This document shows positions 44,691 through 51,669 of a stretch of 64,000 nucleotides of DNA, piece by piece. Below the pieces are notes generated by a model. The model was not told the DNA's origin. It did no database searches and saw only the letters and a list, made by a program, of their open reading frames with translations. The stretch lies in contig NZ_CP062804.1 of assembly GCF_008801925.2 (NCBI RefSeq), positions 1-64,000 on the forward strand. Reading direction: 5' to 3'. Source of the stretch: Cupriavidus basilensis (GTDB taxonomy: Bacteria > Pseudomonadota > Gammaproteobacteria > Burkholderiales > Burkholderiaceae). Numbering within the stretch: position 1 is the stretch's first letter; each line of letters opens with the position of its first letter. Position numbers and translations under genes: made by a program.

Positions 44691-45451
44691 TTGCCGCTCC
44701 AGTGGACAAAGCGCTTCTCCAGCATGAAGAAGGCCAGGTTGAGCACGTAGCCAAGCGCGCCGGTGACCAGGATGGCGGCATACATGCCGCGGATATTGAA
44801 GACCTGCTGCGCATCGATGATGCGGTGGCCAAGGCCCGTGTCCGAGCCAATGAACATCTCCGCCACGATCACGATCACCAGCGACATCGACACGCCGGTG
44901 CGCAGCCCGACAAAGGTCTGCGGCAGGCTCTCCATCAGCAGCACGTCCTTGAACACGTGCCACTTCGATACGCCCATGGCCTGCACCGCCAGCACGCGCG
45001 TCTTCCTGGCGTTCATCACGCCATACGCACTGTTGAACAGGATCAGCAGCACCGCCGCGAAGGCGGCAATCGCGATCTTGTTCGCATCCGACAGGCCGAA
45101 CAGCAGCATGAACAGCGGGATCAGCGCGGATGACGGCGTGGAGCGGAAGAAGTCGATCAGGAACTCGACGCTGCGATAGGCCGGGACCGAGCTGCCAAGC
45201 GCCACGCCCAGCGGCACGCCGATCACCGCGGCGATCAAAAAGGCGTAGAAGGTGCGCGATACGGTGGCCAGCAGGTCCGCGTTGATGGACCCGTCGGCAA
45301 CGCTGGTGAACAGTACCCCGAGCGTTGCCGCCGGCGATGGCAGCAGCACCGGGTTGACCCATTTGGCCGATACCGCCGCCTGCCACAGCGCCAGCAGCGC
45401 CAGTGGGCCGATCAGCGGCAGCAGCCGTGGCGCCAGGTTGGATGCACGCAT
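44687..45451 (-). CDS. ABC transporter permease (nitrate/taurine/cyanate type)
   Basis: Inner-membrane permease of 254 residues with about six hydrophobic helices and the inner-membrane-component coupling loop at ESLPQTFVGLRTGVSMSLV. A long C-terminal helix ends in RFVHWSGK. The ATG at 45451 lies one base after the solute-binding-protein stop. It should form a homodimer with the ATPase encoded downstream. Confidence 0.9.
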   Translation of the reverse strand: MRASNLAPRLLPLIGPLALLALWQAAVSAKWVNPVLLPSPAATLGVLFTSVADGSINADLLATVSRTFYAFLIAAVIGVPLGVALGSSVPAYRSVEFLIDFFRSTPSSALIPLFMLLFGLSDANKIAIAAFAAVLLILFNSAYGVMNARKTRVLAVQAMGVSKWHVFKDVLLMESLPQTFVGLRTGVSMSLVIVIVAEMFIGSDTGLGHRIIDAQQVFNIRGMYAAILVTGALGYVLNLAFFMLEKRFVHWSGK

Positions 45452-45452
45452 G

Positions 45453-46445
45453 TCAGCCCCGGTAGAGCATGTCCGCCACCGGCACCCGGCGGGCAAACAG
45501 CTTGCGGTCGTGGAAGACGTCGAAGAATTTCTGGAAGGCCTCGATATCGGCCGGCTTGAACTCGTTGTAGAGCGTGAAGCCGGGCAGCGGCACTTCTCTG
45601 GCCAACTGGTCGTCGATGCTGGTGTAGCCCTTCAGGAAGGGGCGCACCTTGACGGGGTCCTTGCGCACCATGTCGATGGCCTGGCCGTAGGCGGCGATAA
45701 AGCGTTTCGACAACTCGGGGCTGGACGAGAGGAAGGCTGAGGTCAGCGAAGCCGAGCCGCCAAACCACGGCAGGCTGGCGTTGCCCAGCACGTAGCGCGA
45801 GATCACGCCGTACTCCAGCGCGCGGCAGGTGCCGTTGAGCCGGCCCACGGTGCCCGTGGGTTCCAGCGTGTAGACCGCGTCAAGCTGGCCCGCGGCGAGT
45901 GCGGCCACGTGCTGGCCTACCGGCAACTCGACGGGTTTGACGTCAGCGTAGCCGTTCTTCTCGAAGATCACCTTGGCCAGCGTCACGTTCTGGATGCCGG
46001 GACCGCAGCCGATGCGCTTGCCCTTGAGATCGGCCAGGGTCTTGTAGGGGCTGTCCTTGGCCACCAGGATTTCATCGAGCAGCAGTGTGGCGTTGGACGG
46101 GTTGGCGGCAAAGATCTTGCACAGGCCGGGCGAGGTGATCTCGCCCAGGCCCAGCGCCGCGGAAGCCGTGCCGTTGGCCGAGCCCTCGATGCGCCCGGCG
46201 ATCATGGCTTCCACCACCTGCTGCGCGCTGGCGAACTTGACGGCCTCCACTTCCAGGCCGGCCCGCTTGAACAGCCCCGTCTCGATGCCCGCGTACAGCG
46301 GGATGCCGCCGGCGATCGGCCAGAAGCCCAGGCGGATCTTCTGCGATTGCGCGCGCACGATGGCAGGCGCGGCCAGCATCGCGCCGGCGGCAAGGCCCTG
46401 GCGCAGGGCGAGGCGGCGGCGTGGGTTGAAGCGTGAATCGGTCAT
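45453..46445 (-). CDS. ABC transporter solute-binding protein (NMT1/SsuA-like) with Tat-type signal
   Basis: Periplasmic binding protein of 330 residues. The N terminus FNPRRRLALRQGLAAGAML has a twin-arginine pattern and a cleavage site after IVRA-Q, so Tat export of a folded protein is likely. The mature part follows the NMT1/THI5 fold: IRLGFWPIAGGIPLYAG, then VGQHVAALAAGQLDAVYTLEP. The ligand cannot be read off; relatives bind nitrate, taurine, aliphatic sulfonates, cyanate or pyrimidine precursors. The weak ribosome-binding site does not change the start choice. Confidence 0.88.
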   Translation of the reverse strand: MTDSRFNPRRRLALRQGLAAGAMLAAPAIVRAQSQKIRLGFWPIAGGIPLYAGIETGLFKRAGLEVEAVKFASAQQVVEAMIAGRIEGSANGTASAALGLGEITSPGLCKIFAANPSNATLLLDEILVAKDSPYKTLADLKGKRIGCGPGIQNVTLAKVIFEKNGYADVKPVELPVGQHVAALAAGQLDAVYTLEPTGTVGRLNGTCRALEYGVISRYVLGNASLPWFGGSASLTSAFLSSSPELSKRFIAAYGQAIDMVRKDPVKVRPFLKGYTSIDDQLAREVPLPGFTLYNEFKPADIEAFQKFFDVFHDRKLFARRVPVADMLYRG

Positions 46446-46533
46446 GGTGATCTCGCGACAAAAGGAGTGGAAGGAAAAAAAATCCGCAGACGCCGGGGCG
46501 CGCCGCGCCTGTGCGGTGCTATCCCGGTGCATG

Positions 46534-47241
46534 TCAGGTGCGTGCGCGCGCGCCGTCGGTGCGTATCGTCTGCAAGCGGTGCAGCGTGATCTTGCGCACT
46601 TCGGCGCGGCTTTCTTCAATATGGCTGGACAGCAGCAGCACGGCCTGCTCCGCGCGTTGGCGCTGGATCTCGCGCAGGATGGCGGCGTGCTCGTCGTAGG
46701 TGGCGGCAACGCGCGCGGCGTAGGTGAAATCGAGCCGGCGGATGATGCGGATGCGCTCGGTCACCTGCCGGTGCACGCTAGCGATTTCGCGGTTGCCCGC
46801 CGCCGCTACCAGTGCCGCGTGAAAGGCCTCATCGTGTTGCGCCACCAGGCGGCCGTCGTCCAGGCGCGCGTCCTGCGGCACCTGCCAGAACTGCGCAAGC
46901 TGGGCCAGCGCGCCGTGATCCACCGTGGGCGTGGCGTGCGTGCACAGCATGCGCACGGCATTGACCTCGATCAGCTTGCGTAGCTCGTAGAGTTCGTCGA
47001 AACGCGTGAAATCCAGTGGCACCACCTCCCAGCCGCTGCGGAAATACACCTGCACCAGCGCGTCGGATTGCAGCCGTAGCAGCGCCTCGCGCACCGGCGT
47101 GCGCGACACGCCCAGGCGCTGGGCAATCTCGCCTTCGGTGAAGCGGTCGCCGGGAAGCATGCGGAACTCGAAGATGTCGTCGCGCAACTGCGCGTAGACC
47201 GCTTCGGCGCGCGAGACCACACGGACCTCGGCGCCGCTCAT
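46534..47241 (-). CDS. GntR-family regulator (FCD subfamily)
   Basis: A 235-residue repressor-type regulator. The N-terminal winged HTH (about 12-75) has YAQLRDDIFEFRMLPGDR and GEIAQRLGVSRTPVREALL. The C-terminal all-helical FCD domain (about 85-225) has ELRKLIEVNAVRML and metal-ligand-like HDEAFHAAL. It overlaps the amidase gene by 4 bases and precedes the ABC transporter genes. It probably senses the transported or hydrolysed compound and controls the cluster. Confidence 0.9.
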   Translation of the reverse strand: MSGAEVRVVSRAEAVYAQLRDDIFEFRMLPGDRFTEGEIAQRLGVSRTPVREALLRLQSDALVQVYFRSGWEVVPLDFTRFDELYELRKLIEVNAVRMLCTHATPTVDHGALAQLAQFWQVPQDARLDDGRLVAQHDEAFHAALVAAAGNREIASVHRQVTERIRIIRRLDFTYAARVAATYDEHAAILREIQRQRAEQAVLLLSSHIEESRAEVRKITLHRLQTIRTDGARART

Positions 47242-48650
47242 GCCGCGGCCCGCGCGAGCAATGCGGATGGCCTCGGGCATGCCGCTACGCCCATGGCCTC
47301 CAGCGCCTGGGCGGCGGCAAAGGCCAGGTCCTCGCGCCACGGCGGCGCGATCAGTTGTACGCCTAGCGGCAGGCCGTCGGGGCCGGCCAGCGGCACCGTG
47401 AGCACCGGCAGGCCGATGCACGAAATGGGCTGGGTCAGCAGGCCCAGGCTGGCGCGCGCTGGCAGCACCTGGCCATTGATCTCGATGCTCTCCTGTCCGG
47501 CCAGCGGCGCGGCCACCGGCGTGGCCGGGGCGATCAGCAGCTCGGTGCGCGCGAAGGCGTCGAGCAGTTCCTGGCGAAAGGCCGCGCGCACTTGCTGTGC
47601 GCGCACATACCACGCGGCCGGCAGCACCAGCCCGGCGGCCAGGCGGTCGCGCGAGAGCGGCTCCATCTGCGCGTACTGGTGCCGCAGATGCTCGCGGTGC
47701 AGGTGCCCGCCCTCGGTGCCGGTGATGACGAAGGCGGCCGAGCGCGCGGCTGCCGCGCCCGGCAGATGGATCACGCCCGTGGCTTCAAGCGCATCGGCCA
47801 CGCGCTGCGCGGCCGCGCGTGCATCGGCTGCGGCCATGTCGTCGAAGTAGCCGCCCAGGCGTGCCGCGCGCACGCGTATCGGCGCCTGCCCGCTGACCGC
47901 TTCGAGCGGGCGGCGCGCGCAGGCCGGATCCCGGGTGTCGGCGAACTGCAGCATATCGTAGGCCGCCGCGAGGTCCGCCACCGAGCGCGCGAAGTGGCCG
48001 ACGTGGTCCAGGCTGTGCACGAACGGATAGCTGCCGCGGCGGGACAGCCGCCCATAGGTGGGCTTGAGCCCGAAGATGCCGGTGAGCGCCGCCGGCACGC
48101 GGATCGAGCCATTGGTGTCCGAGCCGAGCGATAGCGGTACCAGGCCCGCGGCCACCGCCGCCGCGCTGCCGCCGGAGGAGCCGCCCGCCACCCGGGCCAG
48201 ATCGTGCGGATTGCGGCAGGTGCCCCGATGCGCGTTCTCGGTGGTGAAGCCGTAGGCGAACTCGTCCATGTTGAGCGTGCCCACCAGCACCGCGCCCGCC
48301 TCGCGCATGCGCGAAACCAGCACCGCGTCGCGCCTGGCCGGTGCGGCGCCGGCCAGCACGCGAGAGCCCGCCAGCGTGGTGAGGTCCGCCACGTCGAACA
48401 GGTTCTTCACTGCATAGGGCACGCCTGCCAGCGGCGGCAGCCGCGCGCCCTGCGCGCGCAGCGCATCGACGCGGCGCGCCTCGCCCAGCGCGCGCTCGCG
48501 CGTCACCGCGGTGAAGGCGTGCAGCAGCGGGTCGCACGCCTCGATGCGCGCGAGCGTGGCGGTGGCCACATCCAGCGCGCTGCGCGCGCCGGTGTCGATG
48601 TCGCTGCGGATCGCCAGCGCCGATTCGAACACGGGATCGCGCGCGTTCAT
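47238..48650 (-). CDS. AtzE-family amidohydrolase (amidase-signature)
   Basis: Amidase-signature enzyme of 470 residues with triad Lys82 (YAVKNLF), cis-Ser158 (GGSSGGS) and nucleophile Ser182 (SDTNGSIR). DTNGS in place of the usual DTGGS is typical of AtzE-like proteins, which hydrolyse 1-carboxybiuret in cyanuric acid degradation as a complex with the small AtzG subunit encoded just upstream. No atzD or atzF homologue is visible nearby, so another amide or ureide substrate is possible. The start overlaps the AtzG-like stop (ATGA). Confidence 0.85.
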   Translation of the reverse strand: MNARDPVFESALAIRSDIDTGARSALDVATATLARIEACDPLLHAFTAVTRERALGEARRVDALRAQGARLPPLAGVPYAVKNLFDVADLTTLAGSRVLAGAAPARRDAVLVSRMREAGAVLVGTLNMDEFAYGFTTENAHRGTCRNPHDLARVAGGSSGGSAAAVAAGLVPLSLGSDTNGSIRVPAALTGIFGLKPTYGRLSRRGSYPFVHSLDHVGHFARSVADLAAAYDMLQFADTRDPACARRPLEAVSGQAPIRVRAARLGGYFDDMAAADARAAAQRVADALEATGVIHLPGAAAARSAAFVITGTEGGHLHREHLRHQYAQMEPLSRDRLAAGLVLPAAWYVRAQQVRAAFRQELLDAFARTELLIAPATPVAAPLAGQESIEINGQVLPARASLGLLTQPISCIGLPVLTVPLAGPDGLPLGVQLIAPPWREDLAFAAAQALEAMGVAACPRPSALLARAAA

Positions 48651-48838
48651 GGCCGGTACACCGGAGCCGGCTCGTCGTGCGCGTCCAGCGGGTGCGCCAG
48701 CATGGGCGCCGCGATCGCGGCCACGCGCAGGAATTGTTCGATCACGCGCGCCTCGGCGTCCTTGGGCAGCTCCAGCCCGTGCAGCTTGAGCGCGCTGCGG
48801 GCGTAGTGCGCCAGCGTCTCGTCGCAAAGTTGGGTCAT
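48647..48838 (-). CDS. AtzG-like small subunit (DUF4089 family)
   Basis: A 63-residue helical protein (LCDETLAHYARSALKLHGLE). DUF4089 proteins pair with AtzE-type amidases; AtzG is needed for AtzE folding and activity through a GatCA-like interaction. It overlaps the amidase start by 4 bases. It is the first gene of the minus-strand operon, transcribed away from cyanase. Confidence 0.8.
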   Translation of the reverse strand: MTQLCDETLAHYARSALKLHGLELPKDAEARVIEQFLRVAAIAAPMLAHPLDAHDEPAPVYRP

Positions 48839-49263
48839 GGCGTTTCTCCGGGAGTTCGTGGGTCTCAGGCTGCGGCCGTCGTGCCCTGCTTGTATGCGAT
48901 CTTGTATGCAAGCAATGGCTGTGCCACGTGTGGCGCGGCGCGATGCACGGCGTGCGGCGGGATTCCGCCTTTCGTGCTGCACCGCTTGGGGGCGAGAGTG
49001 CAATGACAGGTGCGCACGCGCGGCGTGATTCCCCGCGGCAGTGCGTGCGCCGCATCGGCCTTGGTGCGCCCATGCGTAGCACCTGCGCTTGCAGGCACCG
49101 TCTGGCGGAGCGTCCAGTGCCCAGTGCAGTGGCATGAACCTTGCGCGGAGCGGGGGCGCGCCCGTGGTCATTCCCACACTGGCACGCGGTGGCATATCCT
49201 GATCTGTGCCTGAGGCGTGCCGGGCGCGTCACCATCCGGTGCGCATGAACCTGCGGAGGTGCG
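48839..49263. other. Divergent promoter region between the amidase and cyanase operons
   Basis: 425 bp with no solid gene. Several small open frames on both strands lack ribosome-binding sites. It should contain the promoters for the atzG-like operon and for the plus-strand cyanase transcript. Confidence 0.4.
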
Positions 49264-49389
49264 ATGCCGATCCTTCTTGTCGTGTTGGCGCTGCAGGCCC
49301 TCGTGCCGGGTGCTACGTCCTTTGCCGCGCTGGCGCGATATGACAACGCGCGCACCGCGGCTTGCGCGCGGCTGGACGGGCTTCCCTGA
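49264..49389 (+). CDS. Candidate 41-residue exported peptide upstream of cyanase
   Basis: The ATG is preceded by GGAGG (about 5 bases upstream) and encodes MPILLVVLALQALVPGATSF, then AALARYDNARTAACARLDGLP. It has a hydrophobic signal-like N terminus and one Cys. It lies 74 bp upstream of cynS on the same strand. It could be an exported small protein or a leader ORF; evidence is limited to the ribosome-binding site and hydrophobic start. Confidence 0.35.
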   Translation: MPILLVVLALQALVPGATSFAALARYDNARTAACARLDGLP

Positions 49390-49462
49390 CATCGTCCGGC
49401 GCTAGTGCCGTCCCGTCGCGGCATCCGTCCCCCCAACCAATCCAGTATCCAGAGGAACGCAA

Positions 49463-49906
49463 ATGAATCGCAGTGATATCACCGACCGGATCATCGAGGC
49501 CAAGGTCACCAAAGGCATCCGGTGGTCTGATGTGGCCGAGAAGGTCGGCAAGAGCAAGGAGTGGACGACCGCCGCGTGCCTGGGCCAGATGGCCTTCGAC
49601 GCGTCCGGCGCGCAGGCCGTGATGGAGATATTCGGTTTGCCGCCGGAGGCCGAGCCGTGGCTGCGCACCGTGCCTTACAAGGGCTCGCTGCCCACTCCCG
49701 TGCCGACCGATCCGCTGATCTACCGTTTCTATGAGCTGGTCAGCATCTACGGGACAACCTTCAAGGCGCTGATCCATGAAGAGTTTGGCGACGGCATCAT
49801 GAGCGCGATCGATTTCCGCATGGACCTGCAGCGCGAGGCCGATCCGAATGGCGATCGCGTGAAGATCGAGATGTCGGGCAAGTTCCTGCCCTACAAAACC
49901 TACTGA
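49463..49906 (+). CDS. cynS: Cyanate hydratase (cyanase)
   Basis: Bicarbonate-dependent cyanase making ammonia/carbamate and CO2 from cyanate. The 147 residues cover the whole protein: an N-terminal HTH-like domain (about 1-80) and the C-terminal catalytic domain with Arg88, Glu91 and Ser114, spaced exactly as the known catalytic Arg, Glu and Ser. RBS is AGAGGAA. Beside an ABC importer and AtzEG-like amidase it fits scavenging or detoxifying cyanate and related ureides. Confidence 0.97.
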   Translation: MNRSDITDRIIEAKVTKGIRWSDVAEKVGKSKEWTTAACLGQMAFDASGAQAVMEIFGLPPEAEPWLRTVPYKGSLPTPVPTDPLIYRFYELVSIYGTTFKALIHEEFGDGIMSAIDFRMDLQREADPNGDRVKIEMSGKFLPYKTY

Positions 49907-49934
49907 CCGGGGCCGGCACCCGGGCGCCTTGCGC

Positions 49935-50031
49935 CACGCAGAAACGGGTACGCCCCCTGTTCCGGGCTGCTGAAAAGCACGCAGAAACGGGTACGGAGCG
50001 GGTTCCGTTGGTCACGCAGAAACGGGTACGC
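49935..50031 (-). repeat. Cluster of three copies of the dispersed 19-bp repeat
   Basis: CACGCAGAAACGGGTACGC occurs at 49935-49953, 49978-49995 (last base changed) and 50013-50031. It is the complement of the copies at 20275 and 20496. The cluster lies between convergent cynS and the deaminase gene. Confidence 0.9.
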
Positions 50032-50069
50032 ATTGCATTTGCGGCCCGTTTTTGCGTTTGATTTTCGCT

Positions 50070-50513
50070 CTAAGCCCCATACAGCTGCGCTGCCGTCATC
50101 CCTGCCGGCAGGCGCGTGAGTGGCAGCGGCGGCGGGTCCAGCGGCAGGCGCAGCGCCTGGTAGGTGGCCTCGCTCGAAAGCCCGTAGGGCGCGGCGTCGG
50201 CATTGTCGAAGGCGTAGTACACCGCCTGCACGCCGGTCATGATCAACGCGGCCAGGCACATCGGGCACGGATGGCCGCTGGCGTATACCACGGCACCCTT
50301 GAGGCTCGGCCGGCCGAGCTTGCGGCACGCGGCGCGGATGGCCTGCATCTCCGCATGCGTGGTGGGATCAAAGCTGTGCACGATGTCGTTGACGCCGGTC
50401 GCCACCTGTTCGCCATCGAGCGTAAGCACCGCGCCAAAGGGGCGGCCGCCGCGCGCGCGATTGGCCTGCGCCAGGCGTACAGCTTCCCGCAGGTGTTGTT
50501 CATGGATAGACAT
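50070..50513 (-). CDS. Zinc-dependent nucleoside/guanine deaminase (CDA fold)
   Basis: A 147-residue deaminase. The zinc site is His53-Ala-Glu55 (TTHAEMQ) and PCPMC with Cys83 and Cys86; Glu55 is the proton shuttle. Length and the sequence around GRPFGAVLTLDGE fit the guanine deaminase/nucleoside deaminase group rather than TadA, which is more basic. It probably releases ammonia from purines, consistent with the adjoining nitrogen-scavenging genes. RBS GGAGAT is upstream. Confidence 0.85.
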   Translation of the reverse strand: MSIHEQHLREAVRLAQANRARGGRPFGAVLTLDGEQVATGVNDIVHSFDPTTHAEMQAIRAACRKLGRPSLKGAVVYASGHPCPMCLAALIMTGVQAVYYAFDNADAAPYGLSSEATYQALRLPLDPPPLPLTRLPAGMTAAQLYGA

Positions 50514-50591
50514 GGGGATCTCCGGGAGGCGGCGTGTGGTTAGAGCAGAAGCAGACAGCCCTTTATCGCACGCCTTTACCGCACGCGATAC

Positions 50592-50644
50592 GCGTAAATA
50601 TGAAACTTTTCGCGTCAGGCTATTTGAAAAAAATGATATACAAT
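50592..50644 (+). repeat. 53-nt segment, copy 1 (related copy at 55383)
   Basis: Starts GCGTAAATATGAAAC and ends AAAAATGATATACAAT. It matches 55383-55435 at 38 of 53 positions with no gaps. Read as protein, the two give RKYETFRVRLFEKNDIQ and RKYETYALFLIDKNDIE; here the preceding codon is ACG rather than ATG. It lies between the deaminase start and the response-regulator stop. Confidence 0.8.
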
Positions 50645-50681
50645 GGCGACGCCGAATCCCGCCATTGCGCCTGCCCAGATC

Positions 50682-51287
50682 CTAGGCTGGCGTGCCAGGG
50701 CTGACCTGCAAGGTTACTACCAGCGACTGCAGCACGGACATCGGGATTGGCTTGGAAAAGACACGGATATGCCCGGGAATGCCGCCGCGGTCCGCAATGG
50801 CATGCTTGTCCAGCGAAGTCACCACGACGATGCGTGTGGCGGCAAACTCCTGCTGCGCGTCGATGGTCCTGCACAGGCGGAAGCCATCGATGCCAGGCAT
50901 GATCAGATCGAGCAGGACAAGGTCGGGCTTGCTGCTGCCAATGAGCAGCAGGCCGTCGTATCCGTTCGTGGCCTCGAGTATTTCGACCGACGGGTTGAGG
51001 GTTTCCAGCGCCATGCGGTAAATCTGCAGCAGGTGCTCGTCGTCCTCCACCAGCAGTACGCGAAATGCCCTTCCCGCCGGGGCGGCTGCCGCCGTCGCGG
51101 GCGCGGCGGTCTGGCTGCGCTGGTCGGCCACCATGCGGTCGACCGAATCGGCCGGGATCCTGCGATGTCCGCCGTCGGTCTTCCACGCGGGCAGCCGGCC
51201 ATTTTCGACCCAGAGCTGGACCGTGCGCAGGGAGACGCCCAGCATCTCGGCAGCGGTCCTGGTGGAATAAAAGCGCAGATCGGTCAT
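50682..51287 (-). CDS. Response regulator with N-terminal excisionase-like HTH and C-terminal receiver
   Basis: A 201-residue protein with reversed domain order. Residues 1-55 form a MerR/excisionase-type HTH (YSTRTAAEMLGVSLRTVQLW, then KTDGGHRRIP). An Ala/Pro linker (about 57-72) leads to a receiver domain (about 75-198) with acidic pocket EDD (81-83), phospho-acceptor Asp127 in LVLLDLIMPG and Lys in VFSKPIP. Phosphorylation is therefore expected to control DNA binding. It is transcribed divergently from the histidine kinase at 51670, its likely partner. Confidence 0.88.
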   Translation of the reverse strand: MTDLRFYSTRTAAEMLGVSLRTVQLWVENGRLPAWKTDGGHRRIPADSVDRMVADQRSQTAAPATAAAAPAGRAFRVLLVEDDEHLLQIYRMALETLNPSVEILEATNGYDGLLLIGSSKPDLVLLDLIMPGIDGFRLCRTIDAQQEFAATRIVVVTSLDKHAIADRGGIPGHIRVFSKPIPMSVLQSLVVTLQVSPGTPA

Positions 51288-51669
51288 ATGGCCTCTTCAA
51301 CTGACGCAACGCGCGCCGGGCGAGGCTGCGCCGTTACGTATCGTATTGTTTTCATTATTCTTCGGAAAGCTGCCTAAGCGCAACTTAATGCCAGGAAAAC
51401 ACGCAATTATGATAAAGCCTCGCTGAACCGTTGAAGTTAACGCTTCGCGATGCGCCTGGCCGGCTACGCCGGATATCCCGGGGCGATGGGCCAGTGCGAG
51501 CGGACTGGCGCAGCCGAATAGATCATACTGTGAAGTTTTGCCGCAAGCAGGCTGCCTTCAGGCAGCGGCACCCGGAGGGTGCGCGGGGCGCACGCACGCG
51601 CGGACTAGTATCGAAGGCTGCGATTCACGGCTGTGATGAACAATATATTCGTTTTTTGGTAGCTTTCCC
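51288..51669. other. Divergent promoter region of the two-component module
   Basis: 382 bp between the response regulator and the histidine kinase. It has AT-rich patches near 51330-51420 and 51635-51660. It should contain both promoters and possibly the regulator's own binding site. No further gene is supported. Confidence 0.5.

Noticed and set aside
44691..45386. N-terminal extension of the ABC ATPase frame over the permease gene
   Set aside because: The extension is a shadow of the permease reading frame. The ATG at 44690 has a ribosome-binding site and a normal 4-nt overlap.
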